Positions 20,667 through 30,705 of a DNA stretch of 64,000 nucleotides are shown one piece after another; position 1 is the first letter of the stretch, and each line of letters begins with the position of its first letter. The position numbers and the translations under genes were made by a program. The stretch spans positions 310,001-374,000 of the forward strand of contig OZ251246.1 of assembly GCA_965240325.2 (NCBI GenBank), in the 5' to 3' direction. The notes beneath the pieces are model-generated. The model was not told the origin of the DNA. It saw nothing but the letters and a program-made list of their open reading frames with translations, and searched no databases. This DNA is from Rebecca billardiae RCC1528 (Eukaryota; Haptophyta).

Positions 20667-22190
20667 ATGACGACGCGCGCGCGTGGCGATGAGGCGCGGC
20701 CGAACGCGCTTATCCATCTGCCGCACGAGCTCATCGCGCGCATCATCGTGTACCTCGATGGCGCGTCGGACCTCGCAGCAGTGAACGCTGCCGCGCGCAT
20801 CTTCCGCGGGCCGCCGCTCGAACTCGCGATGCGTGAGCGCGCGCGCATGCGCGGGCATGACCGCACGCTGCCAGCGGCGCTGCCCGCCGGCGTGCGCACG
20901 TGGAATGAGGAGCTGCTTGTGCGCGAGCGCATTTCCGAGCTGGCTAAGGCGCCCGCGCGCGTCGCGGCCTCCTCGCGTTCATACTCAAGCTCGTCTGATG
21001 GCTTCAGCGCATTTGTCGACGTGGAGGGTGGTTTGCACATGTGCGGCAGACCTCTTGGCCAGGACCCGCTGTTCGAGACGGGAGAAGACGTGCTCGCGCC
21101 GAGGCGCGTGGCCTCGCTCTCGGCCGTACGCGTGTGCGCCGTGGCCGCTGGCTTGAACCACCTGCTTGTGCTCAGCGAGACCAGTGCCTTGTACGCGTGC
21201 GGGTGGAATGGCTGCGGCGAGCTGGGCGTAGGCGACACCTACCGGCGCTCCACATTTACCAAGCTCCAAGTGCTGGCCGATGAGATCGTCGTTGGCATCG
21301 CTGCGGGGAACTTCCAGAGCTTTGCATTCACGGCTACTGGTGGCGCGCACAGCTGGGGCTTCAATCACTACGGCCAGCTCGGCCACGGTGACACAGGAAA
21401 ACACCTGGAGCCGCACCGCATCGAGCCGCTGGACAGCGTGCATGTATGCGGTGTGGCCGTGGGCGCGTACCACACGCTACTGCTCTCCACGTGCGGGGCT
21501 GTGTACTCGTGTGGCACTGCCGGCAATGACGTCTTTCGCGGCACCAGGAACCCCCAGACCACGCCGCGGCGCATCGAGGCGCTCGCAGGTGTGCACATCG
21601 TCCAAGTGTCGAGCGAAGGCCATTACAACCTAGCGGTAGACACTGCTGGCGGTGTGCACACATTTGGTGCCGGCCTCCCGGACGAAGATGGCCTCCCGGA
21701 CGAAGATCTGCGCCGCTTCGGTTGCATGGATGCGCACATCGAGACATTGGCAGGTTTGCGCGCTGTGCGTGCCAGCTTGGGCGGGCACACAGGTGCTGTG
21801 GTGTGCGCGGACGGCGGCGCGTACACGTTCTGCTTAAGCAGATTTGGCTACCCTTTTGGACGGCACGAGGGGGCTAACCTTGGGCGCGCATCAGATAACC
21901 GCAATCGCGCGTGGCCCATGCAGGTAGGCGCGCTCTCGAACGCGCGCGTGCTCGAGTGCTCGCTTGCTGGCCGGCATTCGCTCTTCGTGACGGCAGGCGG
22001 CGGCGTGCACTCGTGCGGAGTGCGGTCTGGCGCGCTCGGCCTCAACGTGGTCCGTGACGGCACGGCGCAGCGGAAGCCACAGCGCGTGCGGCATGAAGCA
22101 CCTCCTCAGCGGCGTGACGGGCCTCGGGGCCGTCTCCGTTCTGCCAAGGTGAACGACGCAGCATTTTTCGTCGCTCGTGTCGCTCTTTGA
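20667..22190 (+). CDS. F-box protein with RCC1-type beta-propeller repeats
   Basis: Single exon, 507 residues, ATG at 20667. The N-terminus has an F-box (about residues 13-50: IHLPHELIARIIVYLDGASDLAAVN), which would bind SKP1 in an SCF ubiquitin ligase. RCC1-like repeats follow with the usual alternation of VAAGxxHxLxL and xxxxWGxNxxGQLGxGD: VAAGLNHLLVLSETSALYACGWNGCGELGVGD, IAAGNFQSFAFTATGGAHSWGFNHYGQLGHGD and VAVGAYHTLLLSTCGAVYSCG, then three or four weaker ones. A GLPDED direct duplication sits near residue 340. The propeller probably recruits a substrate or binds a small GTPase or chromatin. The last 40 residues are basic and unlike the repeats. Third-position GC is lower than in neighbours. 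Confidence 0.8.
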   Translation: MTTRARGDEARPNALIHLPHELIARIIVYLDGASDLAAVNAAARIFRGPPLELAMRERARMRGHDRTLPAALPAGVRTWNEELLVRERISELAKAPARVAASSRSYSSSSDGFSAFVDVEGGLHMCGRPLGQDPLFETGEDVLAPRRVASLSAVRVCAVAAGLNHLLVLSETSALYACGWNGCGELGVGDTYRRSTFTKLQVLADEIVVGIAAGNFQSFAFTATGGAHSWGFNHYGQLGHGDTGKHLEPHRIEPLDSVHVCGVAVGAYHTLLLSTCGAVYSCGTAGNDVFRGTRNPQTTPRRIEALAGVHIVQVSSEGHYNLAVDTAGGVHTFGAGLPDEDGLPDEDLRRFGCMDAHIETLAGLRAVRASLGGHTGAVVCADGGAYTFCLSRFGYPFGRHEGANLGRASDNRNRAWPMQVGALSNARVLECSLAGRHSLFVTAGGGVHSCGVRSGALGLNVVRDGTAQRKPQRVRHEAPPQRRDGPRGRLRSAKVNDAAFFVARVAL

Positions 22191-23280
22191 TTGTAGCCGT
22201 CGTCGTCATCATTTCTCCGCCGCGCGGCTTCGCGTCATCGTCATCATCGCACTCAGTCTCACTCTCATGCATCAGCGATCAGGCATCAGCAGCGCGCAGT
22301 ATAATAATAAATAAGAGCATATGGGCGGTCGCCCATATCGTCATCTCGTCGTCAGATGTCATCATATATATCATCATCATCATCATCAGATATATACCGC
22401 CGCCAGATACTGATGATGCGCGCTAGCAGATAGCGCTAGATAACTAGTACGACTCACTACATATACTCTTAGTGACTCTACGGGGGGTCCCCAACAATTG
22501 TTCGGACACTGATTTTTGCTGACGTGCTACGGCTGCTGACGATGAGATGGGCCAGAGGCTCTCATTAGCGCCATGGACCTTACTCCTCGGATGACGACAG
22601 GAAGTGGTTGCAGCGAGCGGCGCGCTCTGCGTGTGGCCAGGGCTGGCTTGGATGTACAGCTCAACCAACTAGCGGTTGGCTCTGAGCAGGTCCACGGAGC
22701 CCCCGTGAGTGGCATGCATGCTGAAATTCGTATCTGGCGCACCGTGGTTGCATTTGACGGCGGGCGGGTTGGTGTGCGCACTGGTGGGCCTCCGGCTCCA
22801 GCGTTCGCTGCGGGTAGTGGCGCCGAGTGTAGCCCTTGCCTGCACGGCCAGAGCCGATCGACTGGCTGTGCAGCAGCTGTGCAAGAGAGGTGTGCAACTG
22901 GTAGGCTGGACCGATCGGGCCGTATATGCTCCTGGTGTAGCGCTACGCCCGGGCTCGCCCAGGGCTGTCGAGCGCATGTCGCATAGTCACCGCGACCATG
23001 CCACGTTATAATATCTGGGCGGCCTTGAGCGGGCTTGCTGGCTATAGACATACGCAGAATCCACACGGCTGCTTCACGGCCCTCACGACCAGCCTTGTGC
23101 CGACTGTCCGCATGACCCAGAGGGGTGCTCAACGCGGGCTGCCCCGGCTATGCGCGGTCGCAGATAGACCCAATGGGGTGCACACGAGCCGAGCTGGCCG
23201 CTCCTGCCCCCGCGCGAGGCAGCCACAGCCACAGGCCGTACGCTGAGCTGCTGCCCAATAAAGTGTCCAGCAGTTTAATA
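22191..23280. other. Intergenic, repeat-rich, no supported gene
   Basis: AT-rich GATGAT and TATATA runs occupy 22195-22420. A GC-richer block at 22560-23250 is open on both strands but shows no conserved motif. It ends with AATAAA (23260-23265), which resembles a polyadenylation signal for a plus-strand transcript. Confidence 0.35.
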
Positions 23281-23309
23281 ATGTTATATATATATTAAAT
23301 ATTGGAGAC

Positions 23310-23440
23310 CCTACTGTTGCGTCTGAGGTCATGGGTTCAAACCCGAGTTTCCAGGTCTCTCTTCGGAGAGCGTGCGATGAAGGATGGCGCGGCAACCTGC
23401 CACCTTGAGCCTTACGCACGTTAAAACGCAAATAAACTGC
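23310..23440 (+). mobile_element. tRNA-derived SINE, 5' truncated
   Basis: GGGTTCAAACCC at 23333-23344 matches a pol III B box. Downstream, CTCTTCGGAGAGCGTGCGATGAAGGATGGCGCGGCAACCTGCCACC and a tail CGTTAAAACGCAAATAAACTG match the copy at 29524-29690 on the other strand. No A box is recognisable; the 5' end runs into a TATATA stretch. Confidence 0.7.
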
Positions 23441-24490
23441 TGCTCGATCTGTATAGACGTCTGCTGACGTGTAGCAGTGACTGACTAGCTGAGTCAGCAG
23501 CAGACGAGTGCTGCCATCCATCATCAGATCGACAGGCGTGAGACGAGCAGACTGCGCGCTGTGCTTATCAGCTTATTATAATAATGAATTATGGCCCGCG
23601 GTGCAGGGCGGAGCGCGTAGCGTGGAGCCCCGCCGGGGGCCCTCACTACGTTGTCAAAAAGCAGATCTTTTGATCAAAGAAAAGGGGACGGGGGACGATT
23701 TTGAGGGCTGTTGGAGGGTGAGTTTTCGCTTTTTCGAGGGGTACATTCGCCCATTGCTCTGCATTAGCAAGACGCGATTGACGAAATAGCCGCGCCCGGG
23801 CCATTTCGCATATGTCGATGGACGGACGTGCATTTGTCAGTATATCTGGGTGAACGAATCTGCGATTTGTTGTAAATCTTCATAGCATATTGCCAAATAG
23901 GACGAGGACCCAGCGCGTGCGCTGGAGGTCCTGGGCTCCTGGCAAAAAGTCTTCGTCAAGTACTCAACTTTACTAACGACGAACCTTTATTGCGCGGTGC
24001 CAAATTACTCAACTTTACACCTGAATGACCCCAGTGGGCGGAAATGGCCATATCTCCCGGAGATCGGGAGTACTCACACGTGTGAGTCATGTTTCGTCCT
24101 TTTTCCCGAGACGTTGATTGGTCAAACGCTCAGCATTCTATGTCCACAATTCCATATCGACACAACACAACTCCTACCAACCTGTGTACTAAAAACCTTG
24201 GGTTAGCTGCACAACGACCAATCAGCGCGCAGCGAGCGGAGAGACTCGAAAACCGAGAATCACTCACGCATTTACTATGATGTTTGCTCTTCGCCCATGC
24301 CAACTTTGCTATTGACAAAAACGCAGCGGCTTGGTTACGACCCATAGAAAGACGACCACCAATCAGCACACAGCAAACGAGACAACCTTCACTTTCGAGC
24401 GGGCGAAAGGAGCTTTGGCCTTCAACCCGCAGGCATATGCGTTCTGGCGCTGGCCTTCGTTCGGCGCCCGAGCATCATCGGTAGACGTGT
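23441..24490. other. AT-richer compositional island with CCAAT elements
   Basis: From about 23560 to 24440 the GC content falls near 50%. No protein is recognisable on either strand. There are three CCAATCA-type boxes: an inverted one near 24115 (GATTGGTCA), and direct ones near 24218 and 24357 (ACCAATCAGC). A perfect small hairpin CCAGCGCGTGCGCTGG lies at 23911-23926. The composition differs sharply from both flanks. Confidence 0.45.
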
Positions 24491-24543
24491 GGCGTGCCGG
24501 CCCACGGTCCGCCGCCCTCGCCCTGCTCATCTTCATCGTCTCC

Positions 24544-25630
24544 TCATCCTCCTCGTCGTCCGCGCCGCCGCCGTGCGCCAGCGCCTCCGCCAGCGCGGCG
24601 CCGCGCAGGTGCTCGCGGAACAGCGCGACGGCGCCAGAGCGCGCCGGCCGGCGTGGCGCCGGCGGGCGGGCGCGCGGCGCTCAGCGCGGTGCCGAGCAGC
24701 CCGCCGAGCGCGCGCAGCTGCGCACCCGCCGGCAGCTCGAGCAGCGCCGCGTGGCACGCGCCCGCGCCGGCGGCGCCGAGCTCCGCGCACAGCACGGACA
24801 GCCCTCGTGCCCACGCCGCCGCGCGCCCGCCCGCGCCCGCGGCGTGCAGCGCGCCGAGCGCGGCGCCGAGCGCGGCGCGCGCTGCGGACGTGTCGGCGGC
24901 GCACAGCGCACCCGCCACCGCGCCCAGTGCACACGCGGCACACGCGAGCAGCTTGAGCACGCTCGCGCATGCCAACTGCGAGTGCGGAGGCGCTGGGCGC
25001 CGAGCTGGCGAAGCGCGGCGCCGAGCTCGACGCGCTGCGCGACGCGGAGACGGACGCGCTGGGCGCGCGTGGCGCCCTCGTCGCGACGCCCCGTGCAGCA
25101 GCTCGAGCAGCCAGCTGTGGAGTAGACGGCCGTCGAGGCGATCGGCGCCGGGCGCCAGCGCGCACGGGCTCAGCCCGTGCCGCTGGCTCGGGCCGCCGCA
25201 GCCGTCTTCGAGGCCGACGCGGCGGAGGAGGCGGCGGGCGAGCACGGCGGCGCGGTGGAGCAGGCGCGCACGCGCGGCGGCAGGCGCGACGCGCCGCTCG
25301 CCTCGTTCCACCCCGAGCTCCGCTCGGTCTCGGTGCGCGGCTGCCGGCAGCGCAGGCCGGGGCAGCACTGCGCGGCGCGCGCTCTCGCTCCGTCTGCCGG
25401 CACGAGGTGCGCCGGCTGAGTGAGCGACCAGCGGCCCGTCGTCGAGCGCATGGCGCCGCGCGAGCACGTCAAGCAGACTGTGCGCCCGCACGCGCGCACG
25501 CGCTGGCCCGCGCCGCGCGGCGCCTATCGCCCTGCCTGCGCGCGCGCGCCGCCCCGCGGCGGCCGCTTCCCCGCGCGGCGGCCCGCCGGCGACAGTCCTC
25601 GGCCCGCCGGCCCGGTGGGCGGTAACTGAG
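24544..25630 (-). CDS. Uncertain Ala-rich gene, probably multi-exon
   Basis: Coding potential on the minus strand changes frame at least once. Near 25130-25430, pieces such as LSPCALAPGADRLDGRLLHSWLLELLHG look protein-like. Near 24610-24960, VLKLLACAACALGAVAGALCAADTSAA and LSVLCAELGAAGAGACHAALLELPAG read like amphipathic helical (armadillo or TPR-like) repeats. No domain is certain, no start is certain, and the plus strand is also open in parts. I record it as a probable gene with unknown product; the exact exons are not set. Confidence 0.3.
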
Positions 25631-26035
25631 TTGTGGCGGTGGCAGCTCCGAGGCAAACGAACTGTTACACATGTCCGACTGAGACAGCAGCCGACGGAGG
25701 GTGCACCGCGGGCCCCTAACTGCGTTGGTTCTACGGAAGGACCGCGGAACGCGGTCATTATATTATATTTGTCCGAGTCGTCGCGTCGTCATCATCATAC
25801 ATCATATCGCGCGTTGATCGATCATCGCGTCGCGCCGCCAGCATCAGCTCATGGCATGATGACTCGAGACATAATCAGCAGACGACACGTCCGTGGCACA
25901 GCAAGTGATGATGACGTCGCCGGGCGCCGCACAGCATCACTCAAGTCAGGCGGCACGCGGCAGCGGCGGCGTGGACTTTCGGCAGGGCCTCGGCCTCGCC
26001 GCGGGATCGGCCCGCCCTCCTCGCGTCCGCCCCAG
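25631..26035. other. Intergenic
   Basis: No gene supported. AT-richer ATCATC runs lie at 25757-25830. Confidence 0.4.
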
Positions 26036-27568
26036 CTACCCAAAGCTGCGATTCGGCGGGCAGCGCAGCCCGCTCCCGTCCACGTGCATGTCCGCCGGCG
26101 CGGCCGCGACGGCGGCGCTGTCGTACTCGGACGCGTCGTCGTGCTGATAATGGCCGTCGGCGGGCTCGACGCCAGCGAGGAGGTCCTCGACCGACGAGGC
26201 GCGGAGCATCGAGACGATGGACACGCGGCTCGTCGGCCGCGACATGAGCGGCGACGCGGCGATCTCGACGGGCTCGGCGTGGTCGACCGCGAACGAGCAG
26301 CCGACCGCCGCGGCCAGCGCGGACGTGAGAACCGCCATGCCGAGCATGACGACGGCCATGATCCACGCAGGCGCGGGCTCCGCGGTCGTCCCGGACGCGG
26401 CGACGCGCGTGTACGCGCAGCCCACCGCCGAGAGCACCGCGCTGGCCACCACGCCGCGCAGCGCGAGGACGAGGCCGGCCGCGCCACCCGCGTGCGTCGG
26501 GTGCCGCTCGGCGGCGATGGTCAGACACTGCACCGTGATCAGCCCCCGGCCGAACGCGTAGCCAAAGGCCGGAAGCACGAGGGAGAGCCAGGGGCTGATG
26601 CGGCGCGCGGCGGCGGGCCAGCTGAGCCCGAGCATCAGCGCCGACGAGCCGAGCGCCGCCAGCGCGCCCGCGCGCAGCGTCGCCGAGTGCGAGCACGCCC
26701 GGCACAGCCACCCCGTGGACAGGAGCGGCGACATCAGCGAGCCGGCGACATAGAAAGCCGCATTTGCCGCGTACGCGAGCGAGTACACGCGCGGAGCGAG
26801 ACGGTACGTCTCCTGCAGCACGGAGGAGCTGCTGACGAGGAAGGTCATGTGCCCGCTGTAGCTGAGCGCCTCCGCGGCCACCACGCCGACGAAGACGAGA
26901 TCGGACAGGAGGGCGTGCACCTCGTGCTTCAAATCGAGCAGCACGCGGCGCGCGCTCGCGCTCGCGCGCGGGGCTGGCAGCCGGAGCGCGCAGCAGACGC
27001 ATGCGCACGCGCACGCGGCGAGCGCGACGTTCGTCGAGAACGTCGCGCGCCAGCCGAGCCACATGCCCAGCTGCGCCCCCGCCACCGGGCCGATCACAGC
27101 CGAGAGCGCGCGCGTGGCGCTCAGCACGCCGGTCACCCGCTCGCGCGCCGGCTTTGAGAGCCAGAGCTCAGGGACGACCGCCTGCGCGATCACGACAGGC
27201 GGCCCCGCGGCGAGGCCGTGCACCAGCCGGAGCGCCTGCAGCACGGCGACGCTCGGCGCGAGCGCGAGCGCGCTCGCGGTGAGCATGTGCGCGCACAGCG
27301 CGCCAACAAGCACCGGCCGCCTGCCGACGGCGTCAGACAGCGCGCCAAAGACGAACTCTCCGAGGCCGTAGCCCGCGAGAAAGAAGGAGACGGTGAGGTG
27401 CATGCTGCCGAGGTCGGCGCCGAAGTGCGCCGCCATCTGCGGCAGGACGGGCACGTTCAGGTCCACGGAGAGCGGGCCCTGCAGCGTGATCAGGTTCAGG
27501 GCGAGCAGCGCGATGGCGCCGTTGCGCGGGCGCAGGAGCGGCTCGTTGGAACACGAATCGGCATGCAT
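26036..27568 (-). CDS. Major facilitator superfamily transporter, DHA1/Bcr-CflA-like
   Basis: Single exon, 510 residues, ATG at 27568 (MHADSCSNEPLLRP); the frame stays open further upstream but without an ATG. There are twelve hydrophobic segments in two groups of six. LITLQGPLSVDLNVPVLPQMAAHFG resembles the first helix of drug:H+ antiporter-1 proteins. GALSDAVGRRPVLVG is the diagnostic MFS loop 2-3 motif, and LRLVHGLAAGPPVVIAQAVVPEL the fourth and fifth helices. The C-terminal 80 residues are a hydrophilic tail with Ser/Asp clusters. It probably exports a small organic molecule by proton antiport; the substrate is unknown. It is a plasma or endomembrane protein. Confidence 0.85.
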   Translation of the reverse strand: MHADSCSNEPLLRPRNGAIALLALNLITLQGPLSVDLNVPVLPQMAAHFGADLGSMHLTVSFFLAGYGLGEFVFGALSDAVGRRPVLVGALCAHMLTASALALAPSVAVLQALRLVHGLAAGPPVVIAQAVVPELWLSKPARERVTGVLSATRALSAVIGPVAGAQLGMWLGWRATFSTNVALAACACACVCCALRLPAPRASASARRVLLDLKHEVHALLSDLVFVGVVAAEALSYSGHMTFLVSSSSVLQETYRLAPRVYSLAYAANAAFYVAGSLMSPLLSTGWLCRACSHSATLRAGALAALGSSALMLGLSWPAAARRISPWLSLVLPAFGYAFGRGLITVQCLTIAAERHPTHAGGAAGLVLALRGVVASAVLSAVGCAYTRVAASGTTAEPAPAWIMAVVMLGMAVLTSALAAAVGCSFAVDHAEPVEIAASPLMSRPTSRVSIVSMLRASSVEDLLAGVEPADGHYQHDDASEYDSAAVAAAPADMHVDGSGLRCPPNRSFG

Positions 27569-28207
27569 GGCGGGCGTGGCGTGAACGGCGAGGCCGGGTC
27601 CGGCGTCGAGCGATCGTGTCGCGGCCGCGTTTGGCGGCGGAGGAGGCACGCGCCGTCCCGGCTGGGTGCGCGCCCGCCAGCTCACGGCCACCCTCAGGTG
27701 CGAGCGCGCGCGTAGTCCCGCCGCGTCGGTCCAGGGCCGCGAGCGCGAGGACCGCGTGGCTGCCCACCCGCGTACGGCCGGCCGGTCAACGACTGCCCCA
27801 ACCGGAAAAGATGGGGCGCAAACGCAATGCTAAAAAGAATACTGTGCCCAGTTTCGTCATCGCCAAAACCTGCTCACCAGCGTCGCCGTCTACCGTAGTC
27901 CGTACGACGACGTGCGTCCAATGATACGTATGTCTTAGTCGTCTATATATACAGAGAGAAGGCACGATAGGCACGTACTAGGGTGTCATCACCATCATCA
28001 TCTAGCTAATAAGCTATATAGTTCATCATCCGATGCGATGAGTGATCAGACCGATTCTGCTGCTGGCATATATCGTCGGGGGCGACCGCGGTCCGGTCGG
28101 CTCCGCCGTCCGCGCGACGACGCGGCCCGGGCGCGAGCAGGGAGTGACCCTGCTGCACTGCAGCAGTCGAGCATTGGCATGGCAGCCGTGGCCGTGATGG
28201 CGGCAGA
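27569..28207. other. Intergenic between two minus-strand genes
   Basis: No gene supported. It holds the 5' region of the MFS gene (GC-rich to about 27800), then an AT-richer stretch with ATC repeats and a TATATATA patch (27940-27960). Confidence 0.45.
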
Positions 28208-29386
28208 CTACTGCACAGCAGGCTCGGCGGCGGCAGACGCTTGACCTGTTGCCTGTTCCGCGCACCAACTGTGGCAGTGAGGCTTGTGCACCTTCCACGA
28301 GCTGCGCAGGTGCTCACGCGAGCAGAAGACCGCCACGTGGCACCGCTCGCACTTCTTCAGACCACGGCCTGTGTGTGCGCAGGCAATGCAGCACTGGGAG
28401 ACCACCTCTGGGTCTCCAGCGACCATAGCCAGTGCATTGCACGCTTGACCTCTGAGGTTGGGATCGAGCACTTGGGCACGGCGCAGCAGCCGCGCGCCCT
28501 CCTCCACATCACGCTCCACTCCATCACCCATCAGCGTCAGCCGTCCCAGCAAGATGTATGCAGGTGCGCACCCGCCATCAGCAGCCAAGCGAAACAAGCG
28601 CGCCGCCTCGCCCAAGTCCTGCTGCACGCCCTCGCCTCGCACGTAGCACACACCCAGACCGTTCTGCGCATTCTCGTGGCCCTGCTCGGCGGCGAGCCGG
28701 TACAAGCGCCCTGCCTCGCCCTCATCCCGCTGCACACCATTGCCATGCCCGTAGCAACAGCCCAAATTGCTCTGCGCTCGAGCATAGCCCTGCTCGGCCG
28801 CCAGCCGGTACCAGCGCTCTGCCTCGCGCTCATTCTGCTGCACACCCTCGCCTCGCAAATGGCACGCGCCCAGCTTGCTCTGCGCTGGGGCAAAGCCCTG
28901 CTCGGCGGCCAGCCGGTACCAGCGCGCTGCCTGGCCCGAATTCTGCTGCACACCCTCGCCTATCTCGTAGCACGCGCCCAGGTTGTACTGCGCGCCAGCA
29001 TGGCCCTGCTCGGCCGCCAGCCGGAACCAGCGCACTGCCTCGCCCAGATCCTGCTGCACACCCTCGGCATGCCAGTAGCAACAGCCCGGCCTAAACTGCG
29101 CCTGATCATAGCCCTGGTCGGCCCCCAGCCGGCACCAGCGCGCGGCTGCCTCGAGGTCCACGGGCTGACCAAGCTCGCCTTTCGCGCAGATGCGGCCCAT
29201 CCTCGCCTGCGCCTCGGCAAAGCCGCGCTCGGCGGCGAGGGTGTACAGGCGAAAGGCTTCGCGCTCGTCCTGCGCGATGCCGTCACCCTCCTCAGCCCGC
29301 CGCGCCAGAAGGAACGTCGCACGCGCGTCGCCGCGCCCCGACTTGCGCCGGAGCATCCCGACCGCCGCGGAAGCGTCCGCCGCCAT
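28208..29386 (-). CDS. Sel1-repeat protein with C-terminal MYND zinc finger
   Basis: Single exon, 392 residues, ATG at 29386. Residues 17-310 are eight Sel1-like repeats of 36 residues, typified by AQYNLGACYEIGEGVQQNSGQAARWYRLAAEQG. These form an alpha-solenoid like TPRs and act as protein-binding scaffolds. Residues about 335-375 form a complete MYND finger (CCIACAHTGRGLKKC, then CHVAVFC, then HKPHC), another protein-interaction module. The MYND domain after Sel1 repeats is a pairing known in algae and protists. It is probably a cytoplasmic or nuclear adaptor. No catalytic domain is present. The DNA of repeats 3 to 7 is very alike, which suggests recent internal duplication. Confidence 0.9.
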   Translation of the reverse strand: MAADASAAVGMLRRKSGRGDARATFLLARRAEEGDGIAQDEREAFRLYTLAAERGFAEAQARMGRICAKGELGQPVDLEAAARWCRLGADQGYDQAQFRPGCCYWHAEGVQQDLGEAVRWFRLAAEQGHAGAQYNLGACYEIGEGVQQNSGQAARWYRLAAEQGFAPAQSKLGACHLRGEGVQQNEREAERWYRLAAEQGYARAQSNLGCCYGHGNGVQRDEGEAGRLYRLAAEQGHENAQNGLGVCYVRGEGVQQDLGEAARLFRLAADGGCAPAYILLGRLTLMGDGVERDVEEGARLLRRAQVLDPNLRGQACNALAMVAGDPEVVSQCCIACAHTGRGLKKCERCHVAVFCSREHLRSSWKVHKPHCHSWCAEQATGQASAAAEPAVQ

Positions 29387-29523
29387 GACCGCCTCCTCTC
29401 TGTCCCGCTGTAGTGCTGTGCTGACACTGGCACAGTGCTGACACCGACTTTACAAGTACTGCTGTAGTACTTGTACAGTAGTACTGTAGAACCATCAGCC
29501 GAACAGTACTACTGTATCATGTA
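29387..29523. promoter_or_regulatory. Upstream region of the Sel1/MYND gene with small palindrome
   Basis: It contains a near-perfect hairpin ACAAGTACTGCTGTAGTACTTGT at 29452-29474 and several GTAC-rich repeats just upstream of the minus-strand start. A regulatory role is only a guess. Confidence 0.3.
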
Positions 29524-29690
29524 CAGTTTATTTGTTTTAACGTGCGTCGTAAGGCTCACGGTGGCAGGTTGCCGCGCCATCCTTCATCGCACGCTCTCCG
29601 AAGAGAGAACTGGAAACTGGTTTTGAACCCATGCCCTCAGACGCAAGAGCACGCCAGTACTCCCACTCGGCCACAGACCGGCGTACAGTT
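29524..29690 (-). mobile_element. tRNA-derived SINE
   Basis: Read on the minus strand: an A box TGGCCGAGTGG (29663-29673), about 33 bases on a B box GGTTCAAAACC (29619-29629), then a body shared with 23310-23440 (CTCTCTTCGGAGAGCGTGCG), and a tail TTAAAACAAATAAACTG. The A-box sequence TGGCCGAGTGG is typical of tRNA-Leu or tRNA-Ser. The body and tail rule out a functional tRNA. Confidence 0.8.
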
Positions 29691-29740
29691 TATTTGTTGT
29701 TGTAACGTGCGGAACGCAGGCTCACGGTGGCAGGTCGCAG
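29689..29740 (-). mobile_element. Second SINE fragment, 3' end only
   Basis: CAGTTTATTTGTTGTTGTAACGTGCG and GGCTCACGGTGGCAGGT repeat the tail of the adjacent SINE in the same orientation. The rest of the element is missing. Confidence 0.65.
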
Positions 29741-29775
29741 GCTGCCGGCCCCGTGAGCCGACAGCATGTCGGTCG

Positions 29776-30705
29776 TCAGCACAGCGTGAGCGCGAGATGC
29801 TCGAGCACGAGGCTGTACACGCCGAAGAACACCGCGCCCGACGCCGCGAACAGCACCGCGCGCGGCCGCCAGCCGCGGAAGAGCGCGGCGAGGCTGCCCT
29901 CGCGAGATACAATCTCGCGCGCGCTCGCGAGCACACTTCGCACCGGCGCCGGCGTGCTCGGCGTGCTCGCAGCGCCTGCCGCGGGCAGTCCGCGTGGCGT
30001 CGCAACCTGCCGCCGCGTGTTGAGCATGTCGAGCGGCTGCGTGAGTAGCGCGACCAACGCCCCCGTCAGCGCGCCACACGGCGGCCCGACGAGCCGCGCG
30101 CGCGCGGGCGACACGAGCGCGCGCGCACAGCGCAGCAGAATTCCATACAGCGTGAAATGGAGGGCGTTGTACGGGACATTGCGGTACAGCGTCGTGGCGT
30201 AGCCCGCGAAGTGCGCCAAGGGCGCGCGTCGCGCGGAGGCCAGCGCCGCGGGCAGGCTCTCGTACCCGGCCAGCCGCAGCTGCGAGCGGTGCTTGAGACA
30301 CTCAGCGGGGACGCCTACGACTGTTGCTGCGATCGAGGCGGCCGAAGCGGCGAGCGCGGTCGCGGCGTCGGCGGCGCGCGGCGCGAGGAGGCGGTCGAGC
30401 GGGCGCACGGTCAGCGTGCTCGTCGTGTGGAACGCCATCGCGTACGGTAGCGCGCAGAGCAGAGACACGCCGAGGCCGCAGTACAGCCGGCGGAGTGGCG
30501 GCGCACCCACTGCAGCACCGTCGGCGGCGCCGGCCTCGCCGTCCGCTCGCCGCTCGTCGACCTCGGCGAGCGTCGTGAGCGTGTCCAGCGGGAAGAAGAG
30601 GACGGTCTTCGCCACCCCGCCCGCGAAGCCCGCGGCCACATCGGCGAGCAGCGGTGGGCGCGCCACGGATGCTGCCAGCAGCACGCACACGACCGCCGCC
30701 GCCAT
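29776..30705 (-). CDS. Mitochondrial carrier family protein
   Basis: Single exon, about 309 residues from the ATG at 30705; 300 is typical for the family. Three repeats are visible, each with the Px[D/E]xx[K/R]-type signature at the end of the odd helix: FFPLDTLTT, GVPAECLKHRSQ and TQPLDMLNTRRQ. The matrix-loop glycine signature appears as LYRNVPYNALHFTLYG and LFRGWRPRAVLFAASGAVFFGVYS. The layout resembles S-adenosylmethionine-type carriers, but the contact residues do not allow a substrate call. It should lie in the mitochondrial inner membrane or plastid envelope. The first signature has Thr in place of the usual basic residue. A GAGATACAATCTC motif falls in the loop before the last helix pair. 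Confidence 0.85.
   Translation of the reverse strand: MAAAVVCVLLAASVARPPLLADVAAGFAGGVAKTVLFFPLDTLTTLAEVDERRADGEAGAADGAAVGAPPLRRLYCGLGVSLLCALPYAMAFHTTSTLTVRPLDRLLAPRAADAATALAASAASIAATVVGVPAECLKHRSQLRLAGYESLPAALASARRAPLAHFAGYATTLYRNVPYNALHFTLYGILLRCARALVSPARARLVGPPCGALTGALVALLTQPLDMLNTRRQVATPRGLPAAGAASTPSTPAPVRSVLASAREIVSREGSLAALFRGWRPRAVLFAASGAVFFGVYSLVLEHLALTLC

Noticed and set aside
22527-23132. 201-codon minus-strand frame
   Set aside because: Plus strand is equally open, no motifs, composition of a repeat.
23333-23344. Possible tRNA gene (perfect B box)
   Set aside because: No A box or cloverleaf; the downstream body matches another copy with a SINE tail.
24544-25758. 404-codon minus-strand frame taken as one exon
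   Set aside because: Coding signal changes frame within it; only pieces look real, so I kept an uncertain multi-exon call instead.
29619-29673. Possible tRNA-Leu/Ser gene
   Set aside because: A and B boxes are present but acceptor and anticodon stems cannot be formed, and the sequence continues into a repeated body and tail.
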